This document shows, one piece after another, positions 34,788 to 42,941 of a DNA stretch of 64,000 nucleotides. Every line of letters begins with the position of its first letter. Within the stretch, counting starts at the first letter, position 1. A program made the position numbers and the translations under genes. The stretch covers positions 1 to 64,000 of the forward strand of contig JBASNZ010000087.1 in the NCBI GenBank assembly GCA_049657775.1. Reading direction: 5' to 3'. Origin of the DNA: JBASNZ01 sp049657775 (GTDB lineage: Bacteria > Actinomycetota > Coriobacteriia > Anaerosomatales > Anaerosomataceae). The notes beneath the pieces are model-generated. The model was not told the DNA's origin and did no database searches. It saw nothing but the letters and a program-made list of their open reading frames with translations.

Positions 34788-34854
34788 CGGGCCCTGCCCC
34801 CGGGCCGTCCGATGCGGTACCATGTGGCGCATCGTTTTCAAGACTGGGGGTGGC

Positions 34855-35150
34855 ATGCACGAGGCCCGCTGGCACGGCCGGGGCGGCCAGGGCGCCGTCG
34901 CGTCTTCGAAGATTCCTTGCGGAGGCGGCGTTCCGTAGCGGCTGGGTCGGCGTGACCGCTGCGCCGTCGTTCGGTGCCGAGCGCCGTGACGCGCCGATCA
35001 CCGCCTCCACGCGCATGGATCGCGAGCCGATCCGTGTCCTCTCGGGAGTCACCACGCCGGATGTGGTCGTCGTCTTAGACGACTCGCTGCTGCGTGTGGC
35101 CAACCCGGCTGCCGGCCTCAAAGACGGCGGCGTCATCATCGTCAACACGG
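34855..35150 (+). pseudogene. porG: Broken 2-oxoacid:ferredoxin oxidoreductase gamma subunit
   Basis: The ATG start and MHEARWHGRGGQGAVASSKI match the PorG N terminus exactly. Near 34917 a frameshift is needed to continue LAEAAFRSGWVGVTAAPSFG, then GAERRDAPITASTRM and VTTPDVVVVLDDSLL. Homology ends at GGVIIVNT, about halfway through the usual length. It is the first of four por remnants in normal order. Confidence 0.85.
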
Positions 35151-35183
35151 TGCGTCAGCGGACACGAGATATCGCAGTCCCGC

Positions 35184-35240
35184 CCGAACATCGGTGAGGC
35201 CGGTGCGACGGGCGACTGGCGTAACGAATACCCGGTGGTA
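35184..35240 (+). pseudogene. porD: Remnant of the ferredoxin-like delta subunit
   Basis: About 19 codons read PNIGEAGATGDWRNEYPV, matching the PorD N-terminal region (usual form G-TGDWR-x2-RPV) that precedes the two [4Fe-4S] clusters. No cysteine clusters follow. Position between porG and porA remnants supports the call. Confidence 0.6.
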
Positions 35241-35281
35241 GGTGTGTCCCTCCTCGGCCACTGTGCATTGCCAATCGCGCT

Positions 35282-35932
35282 ATGGCCGCGCCGTGGAACG
35301 TTCTCAACGACCAGCAGGACTCCATGAGCGTCCGCGACGCCGGCTGGGTGCAGCTGTACTGCCGTGACAACCAGGAGATCCTGGACACCACGCTCCAGGC
35401 GTACCGCATCGCCGAGCGGCTCAACGTGCCAGTGATGGTGTGCTACGACGGTTTCTTTCTCTCGCACACCGTCATGCCGGTGGACGTTCCCTCCGCCGGG
35501 GAGATCGCCGGCTTCTTGCCGCCGCGGACCGACCCGCTGCAGCTTGTGGACGTGAACGACCCTCGCAACATCGGGCCGGTAACCCTCGCCGACCCGCGCG
35601 CCGATGCCGACGGCGTCGTCCGCCCCGGCTACATGGAGTTCCGCGCGCTGCACCACGGCGCGCTCCTCGAGGGCAAGCGGCTCGCCGTCGTCTTCGATAA
35701 GGCGCTCAGCTACGGCTATGAGGGCCCCATCGCGGCTGATCTCAAGGCCGCGCTTCAGGTGGCCGAGGAGAGTCCGGCAGTCTTCGGCTGCATCTGCGGC
35801 CTCGGCGGCCGCGACGTGTCACCCGAGGACCTCGTCGCCGCGACACGCCGCGCGATCGACGGCCTGGATTCGGGGGTTCGTGACCGCGAACCCGACTGGA
35901 TCAACCTGCGGCCCGAGGGAGATGCCCGATGA
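35282..35932 (+). pseudogene. porA: Internally deleted alpha subunit of 2-oxoacid:ferredoxin oxidoreductase
   Basis: The frame opens in the middle of the family at PWNVLNDQQDSMSVRDAGWV, continues through VMVCYDGFFLSHTVMPVDVP and VTLADPRADADGVVRPGYMEF, then jumps at about 35660-35690 to RLAVVFDKALSYGYEGPIAAD. The thiamine-site N-terminal half and about 100 internal residues are missing. The frame is otherwise clean, so one or two in-frame deletions explain it. Confidence 0.85.
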
Positions 35933-36211
35933 CCAAGATCACCGAGTTTCCCACCAGCGAATACGTGCTTCCCGGCAACCGTGCGGTGGACTGTGGCCTG
36001 GTCGTTCTGTACGAGGTCGAGGACGGGGTGTTTCGGTTGAACGGGACGCAGCGCATCGCTCGCGAGGGCCGGCACGCCGCTCACGCCCGTGGCTGAGTAC
36101 ATCGCCACCCGGGGCCGCTTCCGCGGGATGAGCGCCGAGACCGTCGCCGAGGTACAGGCGTGGGTCGACGCGCGCTGGGTAGGCTATCTGACGAGGAACG
36201 CAGGGGAGTAG
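35929..36211 (+). pseudogene. porB: Shattered beta subunit of 2-oxoacid:ferredoxin oxidoreductase
   Basis: It begins MTKITEFPTSEYVLPGNRAV, the PorB N terminus, and then goes straight to LYEVEDGVFRLNGTQRIAREG, which is C-terminal in the family. Most of the TPP-binding domain is gone. A frameshift follows, and the true tail (AEYIATRGRFRGMSAETVAE, then WVDARWVGYL) is read in another frame to the stop at 36209-36211. The ATG overlaps the porA remnant stop as in a live operon. Confidence 0.85.
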
Positions 36212-36239
36212 CAGGTTCAGGTTCTAGTGAGGTCCCGTT

Positions 36240-36274
36240 CAGGGCGGCCGGCGACACTTGCGCCGGCCGCCCTG
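36240..36274 (+). terminator. Strong hairpin after the por remnants
   Basis: A perfect 14-bp GC-rich stem (cagggcggccggcg and its complement) with a 7-base loop. It is probably the original por operon terminator. Confidence 0.7.
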
Positions 36275-36292
36275 ACTTGTGTGCGGGCGTGC

Positions 36293-36326
36293 AGCGTCTT
36301 ACTATTGCATCAATAAGTAAGACGCT
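36293..36326. promoter_or_regulatory. Inverted-repeat operator of the toxin-antitoxin genes
   Basis: Arms AGCGTCTTACT (36293-36303) and AGTAAGACGCT (36316-36326) are perfectly complementary over 11 bases. The 12-base spacer contains its own small palindrome ATTGCATCAAT. It ends 22 bases before the antitoxin start, as expected for autorepression by an AbrB-type dimer. Confidence 0.65.
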
Positions 36327-36348
36327 CGCTCCCAAGGAGGTGGCCCCG

Positions 36349-36621
36349 ATGCAGGTGACGATGTCGTCGAAGGGCCAGATCGTGATTCCCGCCGAGATCC
36401 GCAAGCAGTTCGGCTTCAAGGCGGGTGACAAACTCGAGCTCATGGAGTTCGCGGGCCGGCTCTACCTTTTCCGGCTGCCTGACGATCCGATCGCAGCCGC
36501 GTGTGGGGCGTTCGCCGGTCGCGGCATGACGATGAACGACTTCGAGGACCTCAGGCGCGAGGACCTTGAGTTGGAGGAAGCCAAGTGGAAGCGATACGAG
36601 GAGTGGACGGGGAGAGGCTAG
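36349..36621 (+). CDS. AbrB/SpoVT-type antitoxin (VapB-like)
   Basis: This is a 90-residue protein with a very good ribosome site (aaggaggt). The N-terminal swapped-hairpin domain reads MSSKGQIVIPAEIRKQFGFKAGDKLEL. The C-terminal part is acidic and helical (FEDLRREDLELEEAKWKRYEEW), typical of the toxin-wrapping region. It overlaps the PIN-domain gene by 37 bases. It should neutralise that toxin and repress the pair from the inverted repeat upstream. Confidence 0.9.
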   Translation: MQVTMSSKGQIVIPAEIRKQFGFKAGDKLELMEFAGRLYLFRLPDDPIAAACGAFAGRGMTMNDFEDLRREDLELEEAKWKRYEEWTGRG

Positions 36622-37013
36622 TCCTCGACTCATGGGCGATCATCGCCATGCTCGGCCGCGAGCCCTGCTGGGAGACCGTTCGGGACACGTGCTACGAGGC
36701 GAGTCGGCAGCGCAGGCTCTTACCTATGTGCGCGGTAAACTGGTGCGAAGTGCTCTACGGCGTGCCCCGCAAGGTGCGGGGCGTTGTTCCGGAGGACGTG
36801 GCCGAACTGCTCCGCGCGCTACCGATCGTGGTGGTCGATGCCACCGAGGAACTCAGCGCTCGGGCCGCACTCATCAAGTACGATCACTCGATCTCGCTTG
36901 GCGATGCATACGCGGCGGCGCTCGCGCTCGCGCTCGACGCGCCCCTGCTCACCGGTGACCCTGAGTTTGCCACGCTCGAGCCGGGACTCCGGGTGAGATG
37001 GCTGCCACGCTGA
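36585..37013 (+). CDS. PIN-domain toxin (VapC-like ribonuclease)
   Basis: This is a 142-residue protein with a GTG start 7 bases after ggagg. The acidic PIN residues are all visible: Asp in LVLDSWAII, Glu in NWCEVLYG, Asp in SLGDAYAAALA and Asp in LLTGDPEF. It should be a Mg-dependent ribonuclease held in check by the upstream antitoxin. It is intact, so the module is probably active. Confidence 0.9.
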   Translation: MEAIRGVDGERLVLDSWAIIAMLGREPCWETVRDTCYEASRQRRLLPMCAVNWCEVLYGVPRKVRGVVPEDVAELLRALPIVVVDATEELSARAALIKYDHSISLGDAYAAALALALDAPLLTGDPEFATLEPGLRVRWLPR

Positions 37014-37022
37014 GCCGCTCTC

Positions 37023-37424
37023 CTACAGACTCTTGCTCCATGTCACGAACGCCATGTCCTCTTTGGCGATGTGCGTGCGCAACCACTCGGCGACGAGCGG
37101 GGTGACCTGCGCGGCAGCGACCGCTTCGCCGTTGAAGTACGCCGCCATGTTCCGCATGACGTCGCCGGTAAGGTGCTCATGCAGGCTGCGATGGGGTCCC
37201 AGTATGGGATACCCGAGGTCCTCCATGAGGTCTTCCTCGTCCCCGAAGTGCTCGGTCACGTAGTCGGTGAGGCCGTAGAGCGCATCGGCGACGGCGTCGT
37301 CATCGCCGGTCTCGTCATCGATCGCCGCTTGTGGCGCGTTTGCGAGCGCGAACAGTGCCCGATGCTGGTCATCGATCATGGGCACGCCGGTCTCGAGTGC
37401 GGGATCCCACTTGAAGTAGTCCAC
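37023..37424 (-). CDS. Bacteriohaemerythrin
   Basis: This is a 133-residue single-domain protein. Iron ligands are visible as DDQHRALF, TEHFGDEEDLM, HRSLHEHL and THIAKEDMAF, giving the usual five His, one Glu and one Asp. It binds O2 at a di-iron site; in anaerobes this is linked to oxygen scavenging or sensing. It lies 2 bases downstream of the next minus-strand gene and is probably co-transcribed with it. Confidence 0.93.
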   Translation of the reverse strand: MDYFKWDPALETGVPMIDDQHRALFALANAPQAAIDDETGDDDAVADALYGLTDYVTEHFGDEEDLMEDLGYPILGPHRSLHEHLTGDVMRNMAAYFNGEAVAAAQVTPLVAEWLRTHIAKEDMAFVTWSKSL

Positions 37425-37426
37425 GT

Positions 37427-38062
37427 CTACTCGGCTTCCCGTATCGGGTATGGCAGCACGAACGTGTCGGCCGGGACCTCCACGTTGATGCGCACGTTGG
37501 AGAACATCCGCCTCGACACATCGAGTTCACCGATTGAGCCGTCATCCTCGGGCACCGCACCACGGGTGATGACTCCGATCACGGCACCCTTCTTGGCGAG
37601 GTACGTTATGTCCTCCTGGTACCAGGGGTTTGCCGAACCCTCCAGGTTCTCGGTCTCTTGGACAACGTACTTCACACGGGTGGCGCCCGACTCCTCGTCG
37701 GTCCCGTCTTCGACGGAATCGACTGGCGGCTTGTTGAACTCACGCAGGTAGAAGTCCACGCTGGCTACTGCGGGCTCGCAGTACTCGCCATCGTGCTCCA
37801 CGAAGTACGCCGTTACACCGTCGGGTGAGGCTATCGAGCGGATGAGCGTATCGCCCTCGTAGAGGTCGTAGCGGAACATGCGTCCATCGACCCAGAATCC
37901 GCCGGACTGATCGTAGTTCCCGTCGGGGCTCACCGTGTGCAACTCGGAGTCTCCATACGGTTTGAGGGTTCGGCTAGTGGATAGCGTCGTACATCCAGCG
38001 TGCGACGGCACGAGCGCGACGGTCGAGCACGATGACGCCGATGCGCCGGAAGTGCTCATCAT
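37427..38062 (-). CDS. Hypothetical protein, possibly exported
   Basis: This is a protein of about 211 residues, with the start placed at MMSTSGASASS after a gggggag site. The open frame runs another 280 codons upstream but only as the antisense of the MerR gene. The body is acidic with beta character: WVDGRMFRYDLYEGDTLIRSI, YFVEHDGEYCEPAVASVDFYLREF, LPYPIREAE. VALVPSHAGC could be a weak lipobox, though the region before it is not very hydrophobic. No family was recognised. Confidence 0.55.
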   Translation of the reverse strand: MMSTSGASASSCSTVALVPSHAGCTTLSTSRTLKPYGDSELHTVSPDGNYDQSGGFWVDGRMFRYDLYEGDTLIRSIASPDGVTAYFVEHDGEYCEPAVASVDFYLREFNKPPVDSVEDGTDEESGATRVKYVVQETENLEGSANPWYQEDITYLAKKGAVIGVITRGAVPEDDGSIGELDVSRRMFSNVRINVEVPADTFVLPYPIREAE

Positions 38063-38142
38063 CACCAACTCCCCCTTGAAGTCGGGCCCCGTCCCTCTCG
38101 GCTTCATGCCCATCCGCACCACCAAGTTCGCGCGTGTGGCAT

Positions 38143-38173
38143 TTGACCCTAACGTAACGTGAGGGTTTATCCT
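38143..38173 (+). promoter_or_regulatory. MerR-type promoter with 19-bp spacer
   Basis: TTGACC (-35) and TATCCT (-10) are separated by exactly 19 bases. The spacer holds an interrupted palindrome (ACCCTAACGT / ACGTGAGGGT). The long spacer is the hallmark of promoters that MerR proteins activate by DNA distortion. The MerR/TipA-like gene starts 25 bases after the -10. Confidence 0.8.
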
Positions 38174-38197
38174 CGGCAGAGGAAGGAGGTGGTGGAT

Positions 38198-38956
38198 GTG
38201 CCATATACCGTCAGCGACGTAGCCCGCACCGCGAATGTCAGCGTGCGTACGCTGCACCACTACGACGAGATCGGGCTGCTTCACCCGTCGGGGCGTAGCG
38301 ACGCCGGCTACCGGCTGTACACGGACGCTGACCTGGAACTGCTGCAGCAGGTGCTGTTCTTCAAGGAGCTCGGGTTCGAGTTGGGCGGCATCCGCGACCT
38401 CATCAACAGTCCAGGATACGAGCGCGGCGAGACGCTTGCCGCGCAACGGGAGTGGCTTGCCGAGAAACGCGACCATCTCGACGGCATGATCGCCTCGGTC
38501 GACAAGGCGCTGGCCGCGATCCAGGAAGGGATACAGATGACCAAGGAAGAGATGTTCGAGGTGTGGGGCGACTTCGACCCCGCCCAGTACGAAGCGGAAG
38601 TGAAGGAGCGCTGGGGTGAGACCGACGCATACAAACAGTCGGCTCGTCGCACCAAGAGCTACACCAAGGAGGATTGGAAGCGCATCAACGCAGAAGGCGC
38701 CGTGGTGTACGAGAAGCTTACGCAGGCGTTCGACGAGGGCCTGCCGGCCGATTCGGACCTCGCCCAGGAGGCCGTCCAGGCGTGGTGGGACCAGATCGAC
38801 AAGAACTTCTACACGATGTCGCTCGAGATCCTGAGCGGTCTCGGCGAGATGTACGTGCTCGAACCTCGATTCGCCAAGCACTACGAGGACATTCGCCAAG
38901 GGCTTGCGGTGTACTGGCGCGACGCGATCCGGGCGTATGCGGCGGCACGGCAGTAA
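38198..38956 (+). CDS. MerR-family regulator with TipAS ligand domain
   Basis: This is a 252-residue protein with a GTG start after aaggaggt. The MerR DNA-binding part reads YTVSDVARTANVSVRTLHHYDEIGLLHPS, followed by a coiled coil (residues 75-110). The C-terminal 140 residues (MTKEEMFEVWGDFDPAQYEAEVKERWG...) are a TipAS antibiotic-recognition domain. TipA-type proteins bind thiopeptides or other amphipathic drugs and activate their own promoter. A longer open frame starts at 38159, but that is upstream of the -10 box and cannot be on the transcript. Confidence 0.92.
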   Translation: MPYTVSDVARTANVSVRTLHHYDEIGLLHPSGRSDAGYRLYTDADLELLQQVLFFKELGFELGGIRDLINSPGYERGETLAAQREWLAEKRDHLDGMIASVDKALAAIQEGIQMTKEEMFEVWGDFDPAQYEAEVKERWGETDAYKQSARRTKSYTKEDWKRINAEGAVVYEKLTQAFDEGLPADSDLAQEAVQAWWDQIDKNFYTMSLEILSGLGEMYVLEPRFAKHYEDIRQGLAVYWRDAIRAYAAARQ

Positions 38957-39041
38957 CCGTCCGTCGCCTCGACCTTCATGTAGCAGCGCGACCTCACGGT
39001 TGCGCTGCTACACTCGTATGCACCCGGAAAAGGAGGCACGT

Positions 39042-39227
39042 GTGCCTATCGTTCACGTCCACATGTATGAAGGTCGCACCGTGGAGCAGAAGCGCGAGAT
39101 GGTGAAGCGCGTGACCGAGGCTCTCGTTGAGACCGTTGACGCCAAGCCCGAGTCGGTTCACATCGTCATCTCGGACATGGCGAGACACGACTACGGCGAC
39201 GGCGGCGTTCTCGGCATCGACGCATAG
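39042..39227 (+). CDS. 4-oxalocrotonate tautomerase-like protein
   Basis: This is a 61-residue protein with a GTG start and aaggagg site. It begins (M)PIVHVHMYEGRT, which leaves the catalytic N-terminal Pro after Met removal; GRTVEQKREMVKRVTEAL follows. This is the size and layout of the small tautomerase superfamily. The substrate is unknown; it precedes the M20 peptidase gene by 12 bases. Confidence 0.92.
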   Translation: MPIVHVHMYEGRTVEQKREMVKRVTEALVETVDAKPESVHIVISDMARHDYGDGGVLGIDA

Positions 39228-39239
39228 GAGGCGCTCCAC

Positions 39240-40601
39240 ATGGATTCTTCCGAGAACATCCGCGCGTCCGTGAGCGCGGGTATGCCTCGCCTGATCGAGG
39301 ATCTGCGCGCACTCGTGGCGATCCCGTCGATCGACTTCCCCGGCTGCGAACGCGGGCCCGTGCTCGAAGCCGCCGAGGCGACCGCGGACCTCGTGCGCGA
39401 GGCCGGCTGCCACGTTCGCATGCTCGAGCTGCCCGAGGGACCTCCCGCCGTCTTCGGCGAGATCCCCGCGCCTCACGGCAAACCGACGGTGCTGCTGTAT
39501 GCCCACTACGACATCCAGCCGCCAGGTGATGAGTCGGCGTGGCTCTCCGATCCGTACAACCTGACCGAGCGCGACGGACGCTTGTACGGTCGCGGATCGG
39601 CCGACAACAAGGCTGGTATCGTTATGCATCTGGCGGCGCTCCGCGCGTTCGGCGGGAAGCCACCGGTCGGCATCAAAGTGCTGATCGAAGGCGAGGAGGA
39701 GACCGGCCGCAGCGATCTGGAGGAGTACGTTGTCGCGCACTCCGATCTGTTTGCGGCCGATGTGGTGGTGGTCGCGGACATGGGCAACTGGCGCGTGGGG
39801 GAACCCACGCTCACGACGTCGCTTCGCGGCGTCACCGACGCGGTCATCGAGGTCCGCACGCTCAAGTCCCCGGTGCACAGCGGCGCGTACGGCGGTCCCA
39901 TCCCCGACGCGCTGATGACGCTCATCCGAGTGCTCGGCACGCTCACCGACGACGAAGCGAACGTCACCATCGACGGTCTCGTCGGCACCCCGTGGACCGG
40001 CTACGAGCCTGCCGAGGAGGACATCCGCCGCGAGGCGGGCGTGCTTGACGGTGTCGAGTTCGTTGGCGCGGGCGGACTCGGTGAGCGATTGTGGGCGAAA
40101 CCCTCGGTCAACGTCATCGGAATCGACGCTCCTGTGGTCGACGGCTCCCGCAATGCGCTCGTGCACCAGGCCCGCGCCCGCGTGAGCCTACGTGTCCCGC
40201 CGGGCGAGGACCCACGCCGCGCTCGCGACCTGCTGGTGCGTCACCTGGAGAAGTCGGTTCCGTGGGGCGCACGCGTGACGGTGACACCGGGAGCGGCGGG
40301 TCCGGGCTTTGCCGCCGACGACAGCGGTCCCGTGTACGGCTTCGCGCGCGAAGCTCTGTCATCGGCATACGGCAAGCCGGCGGTCGCGATGGGCTCCGGC
40401 GGGTCGATTCCGCTGGTGAGCGCGTTTGCGGCGGCCATGCCGGACGCCGAGATCGTCCTGTGGGGGGCCGAGGATGGCGCGTGCGCGATACACGCGCCCA
40501 ACGAGAGCGTGGATGCCGGCGAGCTGGAGGCCGCGGCCTTGGCCGAGGCGCTTATGCTCCACAGTCTGGGCAGCCAAGACGCGCCGCCGACGCATCTCTG
40601 A
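39240..40601 (+). CDS. M20-family metallopeptidase (dipeptidase-like)
   Basis: This is a 453-residue protein. Metal ligands: YAHYDIQPPG (His and Asp), RGSADNKAG (bridging Asp), EGEEETGR (catalytic Glu pair), and a late His in CAIHAPNE. The dimerisation domain lies between about residues 200 and 330. This is the pattern of di-zinc M20 dipeptidases and carboxypeptidases. It is cytoplasmic, as no signal peptide is seen. A short gap after the tautomerase suggests one transcript. Confidence 0.93.
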   Translation: MDSSENIRASVSAGMPRLIEDLRALVAIPSIDFPGCERGPVLEAAEATADLVREAGCHVRMLELPEGPPAVFGEIPAPHGKPTVLLYAHYDIQPPGDESAWLSDPYNLTERDGRLYGRGSADNKAGIVMHLAALRAFGGKPPVGIKVLIEGEEETGRSDLEEYVVAHSDLFAADVVVVADMGNWRVGEPTLTTSLRGVTDAVIEVRTLKSPVHSGAYGGPIPDALMTLIRVLGTLTDDEANVTIDGLVGTPWTGYEPAEEDIRREAGVLDGVEFVGAGGLGERLWAKPSVNVIGIDAPVVDGSRNALVHQARARVSLRVPPGEDPRRARDLLVRHLEKSVPWGARVTVTPGAAGPGFAADDSGPVYGFAREALSSAYGKPAVAMGSGGSIPLVSAFAAAMPDAEIVLWGAEDGACAIHAPNESVDAGELEAAALAEALMLHSLGSQDAPPTHL

Positions 40602-40661
40602 CAGGAAGGCTGGGTAGAGTCTCCCACGTAAGGATCCGAGTTTTCCCGAGGAGCTGATCTC

Positions 40662-42545
40662 ATGCGCATTCGTCTGTCCCGGAGCGTCGCGCCGATCGTC
40701 GTGCTCGCGCTCGCCATGTCGCTGGTACCGTCGTTCGCATTCGCGGGGCCGTCTGTGACCGTTGCCCGGCCCGGGGTCTCGCCACGGGCTACCCGCCCCG
40801 CCAAAGTGCGCCCACTCGCCTTGGTGCCTCTCGCCGCCGACGACAACATCCCGGGTGTGGCGCTTCCAGCGTCGCCCGTCGCGGGCACACTCAACGCTAC
40901 GACTGATGTAGATGACGTCTACGCGGTCACGCTGGGAGCCGGCGACACCTTGGTCGCCAGCATCACGGGACCCTCGTACATGTTCTTCGATCTGTTCCTG
41001 TACGGGCCCGGCGAGACGCAGATCGGCGACAACTTCCTCGTGACGAGCGACGCCCTGGAGCGTGACTTCTTCTACCCGTACACACTGCAGTTCAAGGTGG
41101 ACACATCGCTTGGCTACGCGGCGGGCACGTACTACCTGGACGCGTTCGCGGGCGTGGGCAGCGGCAGCTACACCATCACGTGGCGTATCGTCCCGGACGA
41201 CGCCGATGACGACATCCCCGGAGTACCGATGCCCGCCTCGCCGTTCACCCGATGGAACTCCTCGGGCACGGTCTTCTCGGCGGACGGTCTTGAAGCGGCG
41301 CCCATCGATATGTACGACGTGTTCGAACTCGACCTTGCCGAGGGTGACAGGCTGACCCTCTCGGCTGCCAGGCCGAGCGGATCCTCGGTGGCAGTGGAGT
41401 TGTTCGTGTACCCACCAGCCGCAACCAACGTCGACACGGACGGCATCGTCTACCAGACGGACGCGTGGTGGGCCTCGACCGATCTGTTCACGGCCACCAT
41501 GCCCGAGTCCCTGACGTTCGTGGTTCCGCCGGGTGGCGCCGGCACCTACCATGTGGACGTTGAAGCGTGGGAGGGCGTGGGTGACTACACGCTCACGTGG
41601 AGCGTGGATCAGGCATCGGTGATCCGACTGTTCGGGGCCACGCGCTTTGACACCAGCCAGGCCATCGTGCGCAGCACCGCACTGGAATCCTCGATCGCCA
41701 TACTTGCTAACGGCTTCGGGTATGCCGACGCGCTGGCGGCGTCCGGACTTGCAGGAGCGTATGATGCGCCGCTGATGCTGACGGACCGCTACTACGTGCC
41801 AGACTCGGTGCTGGTGCACCTCGTCGCCATGGGCGTCACGGACATCAAGCTTGTCGGTGGCACATCGGTGATCGACGCCGACGTTGTCGAGGCGCTGCGA
41901 CTCTCGGGCTTCACGGTCGAGCGGATCTCGGGCGCGGACAGGTATGCGACGTCCAAGGCGTGCGCCGACCGCGTGCTCTCCGTGCAGGGGACGATCCCCG
42001 GAGCATTCGTGGTGCGCGGCGACGCGTTCGCGGACGCCCTTGCGGTATCGCCGCTGGCGTACACGCAGGGAATGCCGGTCCTGCTGACGGCTCCCACGCA
42101 GCTGAGTGCGCCGACGTCGGCGTTCCTCGAGAGCAACGATGTCACACAGGTCGTTGTCGCGGGCGGGACGAGTGCCGTGAGCACGCCGGTTGAGAACTCG
42201 ATCACCGCGCTCAACGGGGCGACAACGGTCGTCACTCGGCAGGCGGGCACTACGCGCTACGCAACGGCACGGTTGGTCGCCGAGTACGGCGTCGCGCAGG
42301 GCTGGAACTCGTGGGGCTTCGTCGGAGTTGCCACGGGCGCCAACTTCCCCGACGCTCTCGCCGGCGGTATCGGCTGCGGCCGTATGGGCGGCGTGCTGTT
42401 GCTCACCGACCCCAAGACGTTCTCGCCTGACTGCAAGAACGCGCTTACCGCCAACGTGGCGTCGATCGAACGTGTGGCGATCTTTGGCGGGACCGGAGCT
42501 GTGTCGAGCGGCGTTGCCAGCGCCATCGATGCGCTTATCCCGTAG
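40662..42545 (+). CDS. Exported CWB2 cell-wall-binding protein with PPC-like domains
   Basis: This is a 627-residue protein with a signal peptide (RSVAPIVVLALAMSLVPSFAFAG). Residues about 60-310 form two similar beta domains. Each starts DDN/DIPGV-(A/P)-PASP and ends in SYTITWRI or DYTLTWSV, like pre-peptidase C-terminal (PPC) domains. From about residue 320 three CWB2 repeats follow, each with R(F/Y)-(D/A)TS and a VVAGGTSAVS-like turn. CWB2 repeats anchor proteins non-covalently to wall polymers in Firmicutes and actinobacteria. It shares the CWB2 module with the cytochrome fusion downstream. Confidence 0.93.
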   Translation: MRIRLSRSVAPIVVLALAMSLVPSFAFAGPSVTVARPGVSPRATRPAKVRPLALVPLAADDNIPGVALPASPVAGTLNATTDVDDVYAVTLGAGDTLVASITGPSYMFFDLFLYGPGETQIGDNFLVTSDALERDFFYPYTLQFKVDTSLGYAAGTYYLDAFAGVGSGSYTITWRIVPDDADDDIPGVPMPASPFTRWNSSGTVFSADGLEAAPIDMYDVFELDLAEGDRLTLSAARPSGSSVAVELFVYPPAATNVDTDGIVYQTDAWWASTDLFTATMPESLTFVVPPGGAGTYHVDVEAWEGVGDYTLTWSVDQASVIRLFGATRFDTSQAIVRSTALESSIAILANGFGYADALAASGLAGAYDAPLMLTDRYYVPDSVLVHLVAMGVTDIKLVGGTSVIDADVVEALRLSGFTVERISGADRYATSKACADRVLSVQGTIPGAFVVRGDAFADALAVSPLAYTQGMPVLLTAPTQLSAPTSAFLESNDVTQVVVAGGTSAVSTPVENSITALNGATTVVTRQAGTTRYATARLVAEYGVAQGWNSWGFVGVATGANFPDALAGGIGCGRMGGVLLLTDPKTFSPDCKNALTANVASIERVAIFGGTGAVSSGVASAIDALIP

Positions 42546-42589
42546 GTTTACGAACGCGCGCGGTCTGGTTGTTCGCCGAGGGGGTCGTG

Positions 42590-42617
42590 CCGAGGGGGTC
42601 GTGCTTGACCCCCTCGG
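42590..42617 (+). terminator. Hairpin after the CWB2 gene
   Basis: An 11-base stem ccgagggggtc / gaccccctcgg. The left arm itself is a second copy of gccgagggggtcgtg, so two alternative hairpins are possible. Confidence 0.6.
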
Positions 42618-42648
42618 GTACGCTGGGTACCATGTGTGAGCACTCCAC

Positions 42649-42724
42649 GGCCAGGTAGCTCAGTTGGTAGAGCAGGGGACTGAAAATCCCCGTGTCGGCG
42701 GTTCAAGTCCGTCTCTGGCCACCA
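42649..42724 (+). tRNA. tRNA-Phe (anticodon GAA)
   Basis: The acceptor ggccagg pairs with tctggcc (one wobble), the anticodon loop is ctGAAaa, the T loop is gttcaagtc, and ACCA is encoded. Length is 76 nt. Confidence 0.95.
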
Positions 42725-42737
42725 TTAGGAACTACGG

Positions 42738-42761
42738 AAGCCTCGCCCCGTGGCGGGGCTT
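42738..42761 (+). terminator. Terminator after tRNA-Phe
   Basis: A ten-base stem aagcctcgcc / ggcggggctt with one T-G pair and a 4-base loop, followed by tcttg. The 180 bases after it, up to the cytochrome start, hold a perfect TTGACA at 42788-42793 but no convincing -10; no riboswitch was recognised there. Confidence 0.65.
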
Positions 42762-42941
42762 TCTTGCGTCGATGGCCTCCTTTGTGATTGACATCACCGA
42801 TCAGGCCCCAATACACCGTTCATCGGCAGTCAGGATATCGTGTCGTGCGCTTGCAGGACATGAGGGGTATATTTAGGGAGATTAGCGGACGGGCTTCAGC
42901 GCGCCCGCAGGAGGTAGTGGCTGCGTATAAGGGGGTACAGC

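Noticed and set aside
37427..38899. A 490-codon minus-strand open frame
   Set aside because: Everything upstream of about 38062 is antisense to the clear MerR/TipA gene and its promoter. Only the distal 211 codons look like a gene.
42788..42817. Promoter of the surface cytochrome
   Set aside because: TTGACA is perfect, but the best -10 at 18 bases (TACACC) is poor, so it was not listed as a feature.
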